From the NCBI GenBank assembly GCA_044237845.1, contig JBIIEL010000009.1, positions 1 through 62,828 on the forward strand: a DNA stretch of 62,828 nt. Reading direction: 5' to 3'. The stretch is from QFOX01 sp044237845. Its GTDB lineage: Bacteria; Pseudomonadota; Alphaproteobacteria; Rickettsiales; UBA3002. The position numbers were made by a program, and so were the translations under genes. Below the pieces are notes generated by a model. The model did not search any database and was not told the DNA's origin. It saw only the letters and a program-made list of their open reading frames with translations. Below are positions 15,033 to 24,672 of this stretch, one piece after another; the stretch's first letter is position 1, and each line of letters opens with the position of its first letter.

Positions 15033-16865
15033 ATGGATTCCTCGGAAGGTGATTTTTTATCGCAGGGACGGAGCGCGCCAACAGCGGCGCCACAGCCCGC
15101 TGCTGCGCCACAGCCCGCACCACCTCCGCCCGCGCCACCACCCGAACCTTCAAATGAAAGCGGCTTGGGAAAAACAGCGCCAGAGAAAAAACCGATGCGC
15201 ATCGGTGAAAAACTGATCGGCCTTGGGCTAATCTCCAAAGATCAGCTCGAGATTGCTCTACGCGAACAAGCTAAGTCGAAGAAACTCCTCGGTGCGATTC
15301 TCATCTCGATGAACTTCATCACCGAAAGCGCGATTGGCGAAGTACTTGCAGAAAGCTCAGGCTCTGAGCGATTCGATGCAAAATCTACCATTCTCGACAC
15401 CTCGCTCATCGCCAGTGTCCCGCGTGAAGTGTGTTTGCGCAACAAGGTCATCCCAATCGAACAATCAGGCGGCATCATCAAGCTTGCGATGGTGGATGTG
15501 TACAACGTACTCGCAATCGACCAGGTGCGCCGGCATCTCGACAAAACCGCCAAGATTGTTCCGGTTTATTGTACGGAAACTGAGATTAATGAACTGATTG
15601 AACGCTACTACGATTACGACCTCTCGATTGATGGTATTTTGCGCGAGATTGAAACCGGCATCCGCGAAAATAACCAGCTCGACGGCCGTGAAGAAGGCTA
15701 TGTGAACCCCACCGTGCGCCTGGTAAACTCGCTCCTGATCGATGCGATTCGTCAAGGCTGTTCGGATATCCATTTTGAGCCAGAAGGCAGCTTCCTGCGC
15801 CTCCGCTACCGCATCGATGGCGCGCTCCAGCAAATCCGGAGCTTCCACCGCGATTACTGGCCGTCGATGCTGGTGCGGATGAAAATTATGTCCGGCATGA
15901 ATATCGCCGAAACCCGCAGTGCACAGGATGGGCGCATCAACATGGTCGCGCTCGGCCGCGAGGTCGATTTCCGTGTGGCCACGCAGCCCACTGTACATGG
16001 CGAGAACGTGGTACTGCGTATTCTCGATAAATCCAAATCCCTCGTCCCGATCGATATGCTCGGCTTCTCGGAGCATAACCTCGAACTGCTCAAACGCTGC
16101 ATTCGTCGCCCTGAGGGAATTATCGTCGTCACCGGCCCCACCGGCTCCGGTAAAACCACCACGCTTTACTCGGTACTGAGTTACATCAACTCGATCGACG
16201 TGAACATCATGACGCTTGAGGATCCGGTGGAGTATCAGCTCCCCCTCATCCGCCAAACTAACATTCGTGAAGGCACCATCGACTTCCAATCCGGCATTAA
16301 ATCGCTGATGCGTCAGGATCCGGATATTATCTTCCTCGGGGAGGTGCGCGATGAAGAAACCGCCATCATGGCCATTCGTGCGGCACTCACCGGTCACCAA
16401 GTCTACACCACACTCCACACCAACGACGCGCTCGGCACCATTCCACGCTTGGGCGATATTGGCGTGCCTCCACACCTCATCGCCGGTTCGCTGATCTGCA
16501 CCATGGCGCAGCGCCTTGCACGCAAACTCTGCAAATCCTGTCGCAAACCTCGCCAAGCGACAGAAGACGAATGCCGCATTATGAAGCTCGACGCGACTAA
16601 TCCACCCACTGTACATGATGCGGTTGGCTGCGAGAAATGTGGCTTCAAAGGGTATAAAGGCCGTATGGGTATTCACGAGATACTCCGCATCGACCAAGGA
16701 CTCGACGAACTCATCGCCACTAAAGCAACCCGAAATCATATGCTCGAATACGCGCTAGAGAATGGTTTTGTGCCAATGGTGCAAGATGGCATCAGTAAGG
16801 TGCTGGCTGGTGAAATCGACATTCCAGAATTGATTAATACGGTAGACCTTACCGACCGCTTGTAA
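15033..16865 (+). CDS. Type IV pilus / type II secretion assembly ATPase (PilB/GspE)
   Basis: A 610-residue hexameric traffic ATPase that powers pilin or pseudopilin extension from the cytoplasmic face. The first 50 residues are an Ala/Pro-rich linker, followed by a MshE-type N-domain. Walker A G-P-T-G-S-G-K-T-T-T lies near residues 367-376, with the Asp box (L-E-D-P-V-E-Y-Q-L), Walker B (I-I-F-L-G-E-V-R-D) and His box after it. Two zinc-ribbon pairs, C-K-S-C and C-E-K-C, are near residues 500-536. No pilin gene is in this window, so pilus and T2SS cannot be separated; the pilT and pilU genes opposite favour a pilus. Confidence 0.93.
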   Translation: MDSSEGDFLSQGRSAPTAAPQPAAAPQPAPPPPAPPPEPSNESGLGKTAPEKKPMRIGEKLIGLGLISKDQLEIALREQAKSKKLLGAILISMNFITESAIGEVLAESSGSERFDAKSTILDTSLIASVPREVCLRNKVIPIEQSGGIIKLAMVDVYNVLAIDQVRRHLDKTAKIVPVYCTETEINELIERYYDYDLSIDGILREIETGIRENNQLDGREEGYVNPTVRLVNSLLIDAIRQGCSDIHFEPEGSFLRLRYRIDGALQQIRSFHRDYWPSMLVRMKIMSGMNIAETRSAQDGRINMVALGREVDFRVATQPTVHGENVVLRILDKSKSLVPIDMLGFSEHNLELLKRCIRRPEGIIVVTGPTGSGKTTTLYSVLSYINSIDVNIMTLEDPVEYQLPLIRQTNIREGTIDFQSGIKSLMRQDPDIIFLGEVRDEETAIMAIRAALTGHQVYTTLHTNDALGTIPRLGDIGVPPHLIAGSLICTMAQRLARKLCKSCRKPRQATEDECRIMKLDATNPPTVHDAVGCEKCGFKGYKGRMGIHEILRIDQGLDELIATKATRNHMLEYALENGFVPMVQDGISKVLAGEIDIPELINTVDLTDRL

Positions 16866-16909
16866 TAGCCTCCTTCACTGAGCAACCAACCTTTGACCTA
16901 CGGAGTTTT

Positions 16910-18109
16910 GTGCCAACATTTACCTACAGCGCACTAACTGAACGTGGACGTTCCATTCGCGGCACGATGTTTGCTGAAAACGAGGTGGATCTTGAGGCGC
17001 GCCTGAAAGAGGTTGGACTTGATCTCGTCAAATACCGCGAGCAAGCAAAAAAATCGGGAGGCAGCACCTCCATTAAGCTGAAAGACATGATCATTCTGTG
17101 CTTACATTTGGAGCAACTCACCCGCGCGGGCGTGCCTATCCATGAAGGGCTGTCTGACGTGCGCGACTCCACGGAATCTGTAAAGCTGCGCGACCTCATG
17201 AGCGACGTGCTTGAGAAAGTTAAAACCGGAAGCAAATTATCGGAAGCGTTCGCAAATTATCCGCGCGTCTTCAACGAGGTGTTTGTAGGGTTAATTGAAG
17301 CGGGCGAGAAGAATGGTAATCTCACCGACTCTTTCGTCAATATGTCCGACCACATGAAATGGACGAATGATTTACAACGCAAAATCAAGAAGGCGACGAT
17401 CTATCCTATCGTACTGTTAATCGTAATGGGATTGGTGATTGCCGTACTGATGGTGGCAGTAGTACCAAAGTTGCTCAAGTTTCTGGTTGACCAAGGCTTT
17501 GCTATTCCGCTGCACACCAAAGCGCTGATTTATACATCTGAAGCATTCCAAGACCATTGGTACATCATCTTCGGCGTTCCGATTGGCTTGTTCATCTTAA
17601 CCCGTATTCTCTACCGCGTGAGTGAACCATTCGCTTACAAGGTCGATGCGATGATGCTTCGCCTTCCAGCTATTGGTCCCACGATTCGTAAAATCAACCT
17701 TGCACGCTTTACGCATTTCTTCTCGGTGATGTTTAAAAGCGGTATCGACATACCTGAAGCGCTACTCGCCGCACGCAATGTCGTTAAAAACCGCGTTATT
17801 AAAGAATCGGTAGAGCTGGTGCATCGTGGCATCGTTGAGGGGAATAGCCTTACCAACTCCCTGCGTATCTCCAATCAATTTCCTACATTAGTGATCCGAA
17901 TGTTCAAAGTAGGTGAAGACTCGGGTAACATGAACGATGCCCTTACCAACATTAAATTTTTCTATGACCGCGAAGTATCGGACTCTGTCGATAGCATGAT
18001 TGGCATGATTTCTCCGACACTTACGCTGGTCATGGGTGGCCTTATATTCTGGGTCATTGCCGCCGTATTCGGTCCGCTCTACCAATCTTTCTCCAGTATG
18101 AAATTCTAG
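16910..18109 (+). CDS. Inner-membrane platform protein PilC/GspF
   Basis: A 399-residue polytopic platform protein that couples the ATPase to the pilus base. Two copies of the T2SF domain are seen (roughly residues 60-190 and 260-395), each with L-x-x-G-x-x-I-x-E-x-L, and three membrane helices. The start is a GTG (P-T-F-T-Y-S-A-L follows) with a GGAG-type site eight bases before it. It follows the PilB/GspE gene after 44 bases, the normal order. Confidence 0.93.
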   Translation: MPTFTYSALTERGRSIRGTMFAENEVDLEARLKEVGLDLVKYREQAKKSGGSTSIKLKDMIILCLHLEQLTRAGVPIHEGLSDVRDSTESVKLRDLMSDVLEKVKTGSKLSEAFANYPRVFNEVFVGLIEAGEKNGNLTDSFVNMSDHMKWTNDLQRKIKKATIYPIVLLIVMGLVIAVLMVAVVPKLLKFLVDQGFAIPLHTKALIYTSEAFQDHWYIIFGVPIGLFILTRILYRVSEPFAYKVDAMMLRLPAIGPTIRKINLARFTHFFSVMFKSGIDIPEALLAARNVVKNRVIKESVELVHRGIVEGNSLTNSLRISNQFPTLVIRMFKVGEDSGNMNDALTNIKFFYDREVSDSVDSMIGMISPTLTLVMGGLIFWVIAAVFGPLYQSFSSMKF

Positions 18110-18127
18110 TCACAGGTTCTTGCACGC

Positions 18128-19867
18128 ATGTCGCCACTGAGAAAAAAGAAAGAAGGCTCGGAAGATGCGTCTGGCGCAGCGCCTTTATCGCGCCCAGCGC
18201 GAAGGAAAGTCGTCGCGAAGAAGAGCGGTAAAAGCCCGGGGTTCGTTCTGCTTATCGGAGATGAAGGAGCCATTCTGGTCTATATGGAGGGCAACAAAGT
18301 GGTTCGCCGCTTATTTGCCCCCTCGGCACAGCCCTCGAGCACCGAAGCAATGACAGCACTCATGCTGAGCCATCCGAACGTGCCACTCTCGTTGCTGGTG
18401 GATAGCATTGACCAGCAATATGTGCGCCAGACTTTCCCGCCAGTGAGCTCTTTGTCAGTCAATGGTTTAGTCAAACGGCGGCTTGATCGTGATTTCCAAG
18501 CCGGGGATTTAAAGGGGTCGCTCCCCATCAATCGTGATAAAACTGGCCGTAAAGAGTGGCATTTTTTGCTTATCTCGTTGGCCAAAACAGCCTCTCTTAC
18601 AGAATGGATTGACCTCGTCAGTGAATTACCGAATGAGCTAAAAGGCATTTATGTGGTGCCTGTTGAAGCCACGGTTTACCTAAAAATGCTTTCGAGCACG
18701 CTGAATATTGCAGCCCCCAAACCATGGCAATTGATTGTTACGCATAATAAAATTTCGGGTTTCCGCCAAGTGGTCGTCAATCAAGGCAAGCTCGTATTCA
18801 CGCGCGTCAGTCAGGCCATTGATGATGCTATTCCTGCGGTGATTGCGGGCAATATCGAGCAAGAAATCATCAATACCCTCGAATACCTACGCCGTCTGGG
18901 CTTTCAAGATACCACAGGCATCGACATGCTGGTGGTAGCTTCACAAGACGTCAACGACGCACTGGATCTAAAACGCTTCAATCTTGGCTACACAAAAGCA
19001 CTGACACCGCTCGATGTCGCAGATGCACTTGGTCTTGAGCAGGCTGCACTCTCCGCGGATCGCTTTGGTGATGTAGTCATGGCCTCTGCTTTTCTGCGGG
19101 CAAAGAAACATACTCTGCGTTTCTCAACAGCCTATGCGGATTCATTGGCCAAGCTCTATACGGGCGCAAAGGCCATGAAAATAGTGGCCGCCCTGCTCGT
19201 ACTTCTGATGATCGGATTAAGCGGGCAGAACCTTCTTGTATCCATGGAGAATAAAGCGCTTGCACAGGAGAGTGAAACCAAGCGTTTGGCGCTACAAGGA
19301 AAGTTAGCAAAACTCAAACAGGATATCGGCAGTCTTAACAAGAATATATCCTTTAAATCTGCCGTGGTTAGCACATATGATGCCTATCTCGCCAAGAATT
19401 TTGTTCCTATGGAGTTTATCAAAGACCTCTCAAAAAATCTTGCCCCTGAGCACCGCATCATTTCATTTGAATGGACCAACAAGTCGCTAAAAAAGGTTGC
19501 TGCCCCTTCTGCACAGGACAACAACACAAAATCGGCAGAGACTCAGAATCCGCTCGAGATTAAGGTGAACATTGAGTTCTCTGGCGCCTACGCAGATCTT
19601 GATGCCCTCTCAAAATCCGTGCAGAGCCTGCTGCAGAACCTCAGCAGCGCAATGCCCGCCTACACGATCACACATGACCCATTCCCATGGGAAAAAGAGG
19701 CAGAGAAAAACCTCAAGATATCGTTTGATCAAAATCCAAGCTCAACCATCAAGGACGGCGATAACCGACTTTCGCTTGTTTTCTCTGGGCCAAAGAAAGA
19801 CGACGGCATGAAGGAAAAAAATGGCAACGAGGGCGCTGCTGAGCAGCCGAATGGAGCCAAGCCATGA
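18128..19867 (+). CDS. GspL/PilM-PilN-like assembly protein
   Basis: A 579-residue protein with a large N-terminal cytoplasmic region (residues about 35-340, plausible actin-like fold as in PilM or GspL), one membrane helix (about 349-371), a short coiled coil (about 375-410) and a periplasmic PilN-like domain. The last 40 residues are polar and low-complexity. It sits where pilM-pilN or gspL would, after PilC/GspF, and looks like a single-chain version. Motif conservation is weak, so the call relies on architecture and context. Its stop overlaps the next start (ATGA). Confidence 0.65.
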   Translation: MSPLRKKKEGSEDASGAAPLSRPARRKVVAKKSGKSPGFVLLIGDEGAILVYMEGNKVVRRLFAPSAQPSSTEAMTALMLSHPNVPLSLLVDSIDQQYVRQTFPPVSSLSVNGLVKRRLDRDFQAGDLKGSLPINRDKTGRKEWHFLLISLAKTASLTEWIDLVSELPNELKGIYVVPVEATVYLKMLSSTLNIAAPKPWQLIVTHNKISGFRQVVVNQGKLVFTRVSQAIDDAIPAVIAGNIEQEIINTLEYLRRLGFQDTTGIDMLVVASQDVNDALDLKRFNLGYTKALTPLDVADALGLEQAALSADRFGDVVMASAFLRAKKHTLRFSTAYADSLAKLYTGAKAMKIVAALLVLLMIGLSGQNLLVSMENKALAQESETKRLALQGKLAKLKQDIGSLNKNISFKSAVVSTYDAYLAKNFVPMEFIKDLSKNLAPEHRIISFEWTNKSLKKVAAPSAQDNNTKSAETQNPLEIKVNIEFSGAYADLDALSKSVQSLLQNLSSAMPAYTITHDPFPWEKEAEKNLKISFDQNPSSTIKDGDNRLSLVFSGPKKDDGMKEKNGNEGAAEQPNGAKP

Positions 19868-20541
19868 GCAAGCACAAAAAGCTCGTCAAAAAAATGATCC
19901 AACTCGGTCTCGTTTGTTTGGTCGCTATTATTATTAGTGTGGGCATCTATTTCTTTACATTGTCTTTGGCGGATGACTCCGCGCCACTCAAAAGCAGTGC
20001 CGAAGGAGCGTTTCAACGCGACCAGGGTGAAATAAATATGCTTGATACCCAACTCAAGAAGTCTGGAGTGGCCGAGAATCGCTTCATCCAAATCACTCAA
20101 GATCGTGAAAACCTCGACTTCTTATTGGATGTTGAAGCACTCAAAAATACGTTGCGTAACGCAAAGACGCAGCACCGGCTCTCCAGCAGTTTTACGCTGA
20201 CCCCTACAAATGAAGTTGCGTCGGATAACAAAGATATCACCAGCTCAGGCTACACAGCCTTTGAGCACCCCGGAATGAAGCTAGAATTTACCGCCATGTC
20301 TGACACACATATTTATGCCTTTTTAGAATCGCTGATGCGCAATGCTCCGGGCTTCATCTTGATTGAAGGGATATCTATTAAACGCTCAGGCGATATTGAC
20401 TCAATCATCCTCGATCAGATGCGCGCTGGCGCGGCACCTTACTTGGTAGATACGACCATTGAGTTCAATTGGATTGGGCTGAAAGAAGAAGCAAAAAAAG
20501 AAGACTCTGCAAATAAGCCCAAAACGGGAGGGGAGCAATGA
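19864..20541 (+). CDS. PilO/GspM-like inner-membrane protein
   Basis: A 225-residue protein with a short cytoplasmic N-terminus, one membrane helix (about residues 13-33), a helical stretch and a ferredoxin-like C-terminal domain (L-E-F-T-A-M-S-D-T-H-I-Y-A-F-L-E-S-L then I-L-I-E-G-I-S-I). This is the topology of PilO/GspM, which pairs with PilN/GspL. Start and stop overlap both neighbours by ATGA. Sequence similarity is too weak to name it firmly. Confidence 0.6.
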   Translation: MSKHKKLVKKMIQLGLVCLVAIIISVGIYFFTLSLADDSAPLKSSAEGAFQRDQGEINMLDTQLKKSGVAENRFIQITQDRENLDFLLDVEALKNTLRNAKTQHRLSSSFTLTPTNEVASDNKDITSSGYTAFEHPGMKLEFTAMSDTHIYAFLESLMRNAPGFILIEGISIKRSGDIDSIILDQMRAGAAPYLVDTTIEFNWIGLKEEAKKEDSANKPKTGGEQ

Positions 20542-21524
20542 GCCTTATATCCTCTAAAAAATGGCTCTCTTTTGTGATTGTTGGAATGACTTCCACCGCA
20601 GCTTTCTCTCAAGCACCAGGACTTCTTCCTCCGACCAATACCGCGCAACCAGCACTTCTGCCACCTACTGCCTCACCTGCTGCAGCTATCCCCCCTGGTG
20701 TAAATTCGTCTAATCTTCCCACCGTTGATACGAAGGTTACCTCAGAATCAGTACCTACGCCCACCGCTCCTGAAGTGGCGGATACCAAACCCCAAGCATT
20801 CCGCAACTCACTTAGCAATTCGGATCTGAGCATTTTCTTTACTCCCAATCAGGTGCGCCTGATGAACGATGCCCTGACAACCTACGAAGAAAGCGGAAAA
20901 CCTGCACAGCCTCTCAGCGACCTTGCGATAAAAGGCCCGAGCACCACGCTTGAAATTGCAGAGCCAGAGACATACCCTGTGTTCTATCTCTCTAGCATTG
21001 CCTACCGCGCCCCTATGGATTGGAGCATCTGGATAAGCGGCCATAAAATCACGTCGCATAAAAACAACTCTAACCTCAAAATCCTTTCCATTTCTTCAGA
21101 TAAAGTTCAGCTCTTGTGGGAAGACCCAAAATACAAAGAGGCAATGCTCACACGGTACAAAAACAACCTTTTTGCGCCAATAGACCCTATAAAGCACAAG
21201 CTGATAAAACCATCTTCGTATAGTTTCGACACCACGACAGGTGCCGTTATTTTCAGCCTTAAAACCAATCAAACCTTTGCTACTGCGTATATGAATACGT
21301 TCGAGGGTTTTATTGAAAGCCCAGCTCTTGCAAAACTCGCTGTAAAAAATGACACATCAAAAACAGCAGTGCAGACTTCTACCGCCGTTTCGGTGACCCC
21401 ACAAAGTACCACCACTGTTATTGATACACGCCCAGTTAGCCTTGATGACGCGTTGACAAAAGAAGGCTCACGCAAAGAGATTGACGAACAGCTCAAACGT
21501 GATGAAAATAGAGCGTCTCAATGA
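20538..21524 (+). CDS. Secreted/periplasmic protein of the pilus module, unknown
   Basis: A 328-residue protein with a signal peptide (about residues 1-24, ending A-A-F-S-Q-A), then a Pro/Ala/Thr-rich segment (about 25-85) and a soluble domain with Y-P-V-F-Y-L-S-S-I-A-Y and D-W-S-I-W-I-S-G-H-K. The second half resembles the periplasmic end of pilus-assembly proteins in general position only. By its place after PilO it could play a PilP/GspC-like role, but I see no diagnostic motif. It overlaps the PilO-like gene (ATGA) and the following ATPase gene. Confidence 0.55.
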   Translation: MSLISSKKWLSFVIVGMTSTAAFSQAPGLLPPTNTAQPALLPPTASPAAAIPPGVNSSNLPTVDTKVTSESVPTPTAPEVADTKPQAFRNSLSNSDLSIFFTPNQVRLMNDALTTYEESGKPAQPLSDLAIKGPSTTLEIAEPETYPVFYLSSIAYRAPMDWSIWISGHKITSHKNNSNLKILSISSDKVQLLWEDPKYKEAMLTRYKNNLFAPIDPIKHKLIKPSSYSFDTTTGAVIFSLKTNQTFATAYMNTFEGFIESPALAKLAVKNDTSKTAVQTSTAVSVTPQSTTTVIDTRPVSLDDALTKEGSRKEIDEQLKRDENRASQ

Positions 21525-22311
21525 ACTCACCCCATTCATGTATGGAGCCTCTGTGAACACCGCGCCCGCTTCTCTCCCACTGGTTGTCGATGCTATTCAT
21601 AAATCCTACGGTGAGCATCGCGTGCTGGACGGGATATCTTTTTCGCTGAAACCAGGCGAGATATTTGGCCTGGTGGGGTTGAACGGCGTGGGTAAAACGA
21701 CGCTTATTAAAATCCTCCTTGACCTTACCACTGCAGATCAGGGTAGCGCACATATTTTCAATGAGAGAAGCACGACGGTTAAAGCGCGCACGAAGCTTTC
21801 CTATCTACCTGAGAAATTCGCGCCTTCGCGTTATTTACGCGGGGCAGAACATCTGGAGCTCGCCCTCTCCTATTACGGCCAGAAGCTGGATATGGGAAAA
21901 GCGCGCGCACTCGCAGCAGACCTGGATCTCAATCCTGATGTGCTTACCCGTAAGGTTGGCGGCTATTCGAAGGGAATGGGACAGAAACTGGGGCTGATGG
22001 GCGCATTCATGGTAGATCAGCCCTTTATGATCCTGGATGAGCCGATGAGTGGTCTGGATCCTCGCGCACGAATTAAACTCAAAGACGTCATGCTGCGCGC
22101 GAAGAATGAGGGGAAAACATTATTCTTTAGTTCCCATATTCTCTCGGACATTGATGAAATATGCGACCGTATTGGCATCATTCACAATAGTAAGCTGGTG
22201 TATCTGGGCACCGCCGCAGAGTTCAAGCCAACCTTCCATGAGCAAAGCCTTGAACGGGCCTTCCTGAGGGCGATTGGTGAACATGAGTCCGTAGTGAAGT
22301 CGGCGGCTTAG
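21502..22311 (+). CDS. ABC-type ATPase, coupled to the pilus module
   Basis: A 269-residue nucleotide-binding subunit with Walker A G-L-N-G-V-G-K-T-T, signature Y-S-K-G-M-G-Q-K-L-G-L, Walker B F-M-I-L-D-E-P and switch H in S-S-H-I-L. The signature type is typical of ABC-2 exporters (NatA/CcmA-like). No permease gene is adjacent. The start chosen (ATG 21502) lies 23 bases before the stop of the upstream gene; a TTG at 21481 and an ATG at 21538 are alternatives. Stop overlaps the convergent pilU-like gene by four bases. Confidence 0.85.
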   Translation: MKIERLNELTPFMYGASVNTAPASLPLVVDAIHKSYGEHRVLDGISFSLKPGEIFGLVGLNGVGKTTLIKILLDLTTADQGSAHIFNERSTTVKARTKLSYLPEKFAPSRYLRGAEHLELALSYYGQKLDMGKARALAADLDLNPDVLTRKVGGYSKGMGQKLGLMGAFMVDQPFMILDEPMSGLDPRARIKLKDVMLRAKNEGKTLFFSSHILSDIDEICDRIGIIHNSKLVYLGTAAEFKPTFHEQSLERAFLRAIGEHESVVKSAA

Positions 22312-23465
22312 AAGTCAGAACTTTCAGTAACGATACCACCTGACTGGCGCCTGGCCACCAGCATCTCGCTCACAATGCCGCCTTTGCTGCCGCGTTCACG
22401 CTTGAGTTGGCTTAACTTAAGTTGCAGGTTCGAAGAACTATCCGACTCTGCCAGCGCGATTTCTTCGGAGATGGTACCAGCCTTATAAAGCTCAAACAGA
22501 TGTTGATCAAAACTCTGCATACCCTCGCTTGTTCCCTTTTCGATCATCTCATGAATCTGGCGTACTTTGCCCTCGATAATCAGTTGGCGAATAAGACCCC
22601 GGTTGATCATCACCTCAAGTGCCAGTGTATTAGCACCTTGAAGATTAGGTACTAACCGTTGTGATAGCACTGCGCGCAAATTGAGTGATAGATTGAGAAG
22701 AATTTGAGCATGCCGCTCTTCCGGGAAGAAGTTGAGCACACGCTCAATCGCCTGACTCGAGTTGTTCGCATGGATTGTCACAACACAAAGATGGCTGGTT
22801 TCAGCGAAATAAATTGCCTGCTCCATGACCTCGCGATCGCGAATCTCGCCGATGACCACCATGTCGGGGCGCTGACGCAAAGCATTTTTAAGCGCGATCG
22901 AGTAGGAATAAGTATCTAGGCCAACATCGCGCTGTGTCACGATGCATTGATTATGACGGTGGATATATTCGATCGGATCCTCGACCGTAATGATGTGCCC
23001 CTGCCCATTGCAATTGCGATGCCCAACCATCGCAGCCAGCGAGGTCGTTTTACCTGAGCCCGTTGGCCCAGCAACCATCACGAGGCCGCGTTTCATGAGC
23101 GCCATCTCGCCATATACTGCGGGCAAATGAAGGTCTCCAAGGGTTGGAATCTCAAGTTGGATACGACGAATCACAAGCCCCGCATGAGCCTGCTGACGAA
23201 AAACATTGACGCGGAAACGCGCATCATCGCTCCAGTTTAGAGCCGTGTTCAGTTCAAAAGTGGAGTCAAATTCGTCGCGCTGCTCCAGTGTCAGTATTTG
23301 GCTGATATAGCGAGCGAGGTCATTATCGTTCAATGCGGCCTGTGAAAGTAGCACGATCTCATCACCAACCCGAAGTGCGGGAGGACTGTCATGTGTCAGA
23401 TACAGGTCAGATCCCTTACGGGTTTGCATTTCATCGAGCAGTGCCTGAATATGTTCCGGGTTCAT
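22308..23465 (-). CDS. pilU: PilU-type pilus retraction ATPase
   Basis: A 385-residue PilT-family ATPase with Walker A G-P-T-G-S-G-K-T-T near residues 133-141, Asp box (V-E-D-P-I-E-Y-I-H), Walker B (M-V-V-I-G-E-I-R-D) and His box (V-V-T-I-H-A-N). The extended C-terminus and the departures from PilT consensus are those of PilU, the accessory retraction motor. It starts 18 bases after the pilT stop, so both are co-transcribed. Confidence 0.88.
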   Translation of the reverse strand: MNPEHIQALLDEMQTRKGSDLYLTHDSPPALRVGDEIVLLSQAALNDNDLARYISQILTLEQRDEFDSTFELNTALNWSDDARFRVNVFRQQAHAGLVIRRIQLEIPTLGDLHLPAVYGEMALMKRGLVMVAGPTGSGKTTSLAAMVGHRNCNGQGHIITVEDPIEYIHRHNQCIVTQRDVGLDTYSYSIALKNALRQRPDMVVIGEIRDREVMEQAIYFAETSHLCVVTIHANNSSQAIERVLNFFPEERHAQILLNLSLNLRAVLSQRLVPNLQGANTLALEVMINRGLIRQLIIEGKVRQIHEMIEKGTSEGMQSFDQHLFELYKAGTISEEIALAESDSSSNLQLKLSQLKRERGSKGGIVSEMLVARRQSGGIVTESSDF

Positions 23466-23483
23466 AAATCGAGCACCTTCTGA

Positions 23484-24587
23484 TTAGAAAGAGTTACTGG
23501 ATGCAGCACGTTTCGCACCAGCTGTACCTAAAGCTGAATTTCCTTCTTCCTCGGCGTTTGTACCTGTCACCAGCGCATCACGCAGTGTTTCTGACGTGAT
23601 TTCGCCATTTTCATAAAGACGATTCAGTGAATCGCGCATGGTGGTCATACCAAGCTTGCTGCCCATTTGCATCATCGAATTAATTTGTGGGATTTTGGCT
23701 TCACGAATCAAGTTGCGAATCGCGGGTGTACCAAGCATAATTTCATGCGCAGCAAGCCTGCTTTTCCCATCTGCGCCCTTTACAAGCGTCTGTGCGATTA
23801 CTGCCTCAAGCGATACCGAAAGCATCGCGCGCACCATCTCTTTATCATCCGCCGGGAATACGTCGATAATACGGTCAATCGTTTTTGGCGCAGAACTGGT
23901 GTGCAGGGTGCCAAGTACCAAGTGCCCAGTCTCCGCCGCCGTCATCGCGAGCTGAATGGTTTCAAGATCGCGTAACTCGCCGACGAGAATCACATCCGGA
24001 TCTTCACGTAGCGATGATTTCAGTGCCTTAGCAAACGATTTTGTCGATGCCCCTACTTCACGCTGGTTGATTAACGAGCGTTTGGATTTATGGATAAACT
24101 CGACAGGATCTTCCACTGTCAGAATATGTTTATTGAAGTTATGGTTGATGTAATCGACCATCGCCGCGAGGGTGGTTGACTTACCAGAGCCTGTGGGCCC
24201 AGTGACCAGAATTAGCCCCTTGTGCAAATGGCAGAGTTTCTTGAGAACCTCTGGTGCACGCAGTGTTTCAAGCGAGAGAATTTTGGTAGGAATGGTACGG
24301 AATACCGCTGCTACACCATAAATCGTGTTGTAAGCATTCACCCGGAAACGCATATCGGTATTAAAGCTGATCGAGAAATCAAGCTCGAGATCGCGCTCAT
24401 AATCGCTGCGTTGCTGCTCGGTCATGATGGAATGCACCATGGTCTTAATCTCGACCGCATCAAGCGCGGGCATATCAAGCGGCAGCATATCACCATGCAC
24501 ACGCATTACCGGCGGGTTCCCCGTCGACAGATGCAAGTCGGACGCCTTATTCTTATGCGTTGCCATTAAAAGATCAGTGATTTCCAT
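23484..24587 (-). CDS. pilT: Twitching motility retraction ATPase PilT
   Basis: A 367-residue PilT that depolymerises type IV pili. Walker A G-P-T-G-S-G-K-S-T-T is at about residues 130-139, with Walker B I-L-V-G-E-L-R-D, A-E-T-G-H-L-V-L-G-T-L-H-T-S and the PilT-specific A-I-R-N-L-I-R-E motif, which is required for retraction in this family. AGGGAA stands before the ATG. It is followed by pilU and lies 85 bases downstream of a TPR gene in the same direction. Confidence 0.95.
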   Translation of the reverse strand: MEITDLLMATHKNKASDLHLSTGNPPVMRVHGDMLPLDMPALDAVEIKTMVHSIMTEQQRSDYERDLELDFSISFNTDMRFRVNAYNTIYGVAAVFRTIPTKILSLETLRAPEVLKKLCHLHKGLILVTGPTGSGKSTTLAAMVDYINHNFNKHILTVEDPVEFIHKSKRSLINQREVGASTKSFAKALKSSLREDPDVILVGELRDLETIQLAMTAAETGHLVLGTLHTSSAPKTIDRIIDVFPADDKEMVRAMLSVSLEAVIAQTLVKGADGKSRLAAHEIMLGTPAIRNLIREAKIPQINSMMQMGSKLGMTTMRDSLNRLYENGEITSETLRDALVTGTNAEEEGNSALGTAGAKRAASSNSF

Positions 24588-24672
24588 GCTATTCCCTAAC
24601 TGTCACTCTCAACCATACCAGCAATTAGTAAATATTTTGTTAAAATGCCGCACATACGCAGCAAATAAAAAT

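Noticed and set aside
15465..16739. 424-codon open frame on the minus strand opposite the PilB/GspE gene
   Set aside because: No ribosome site or domain; the forward frame has Walker and zinc motifs. Treated as an antisense shadow.
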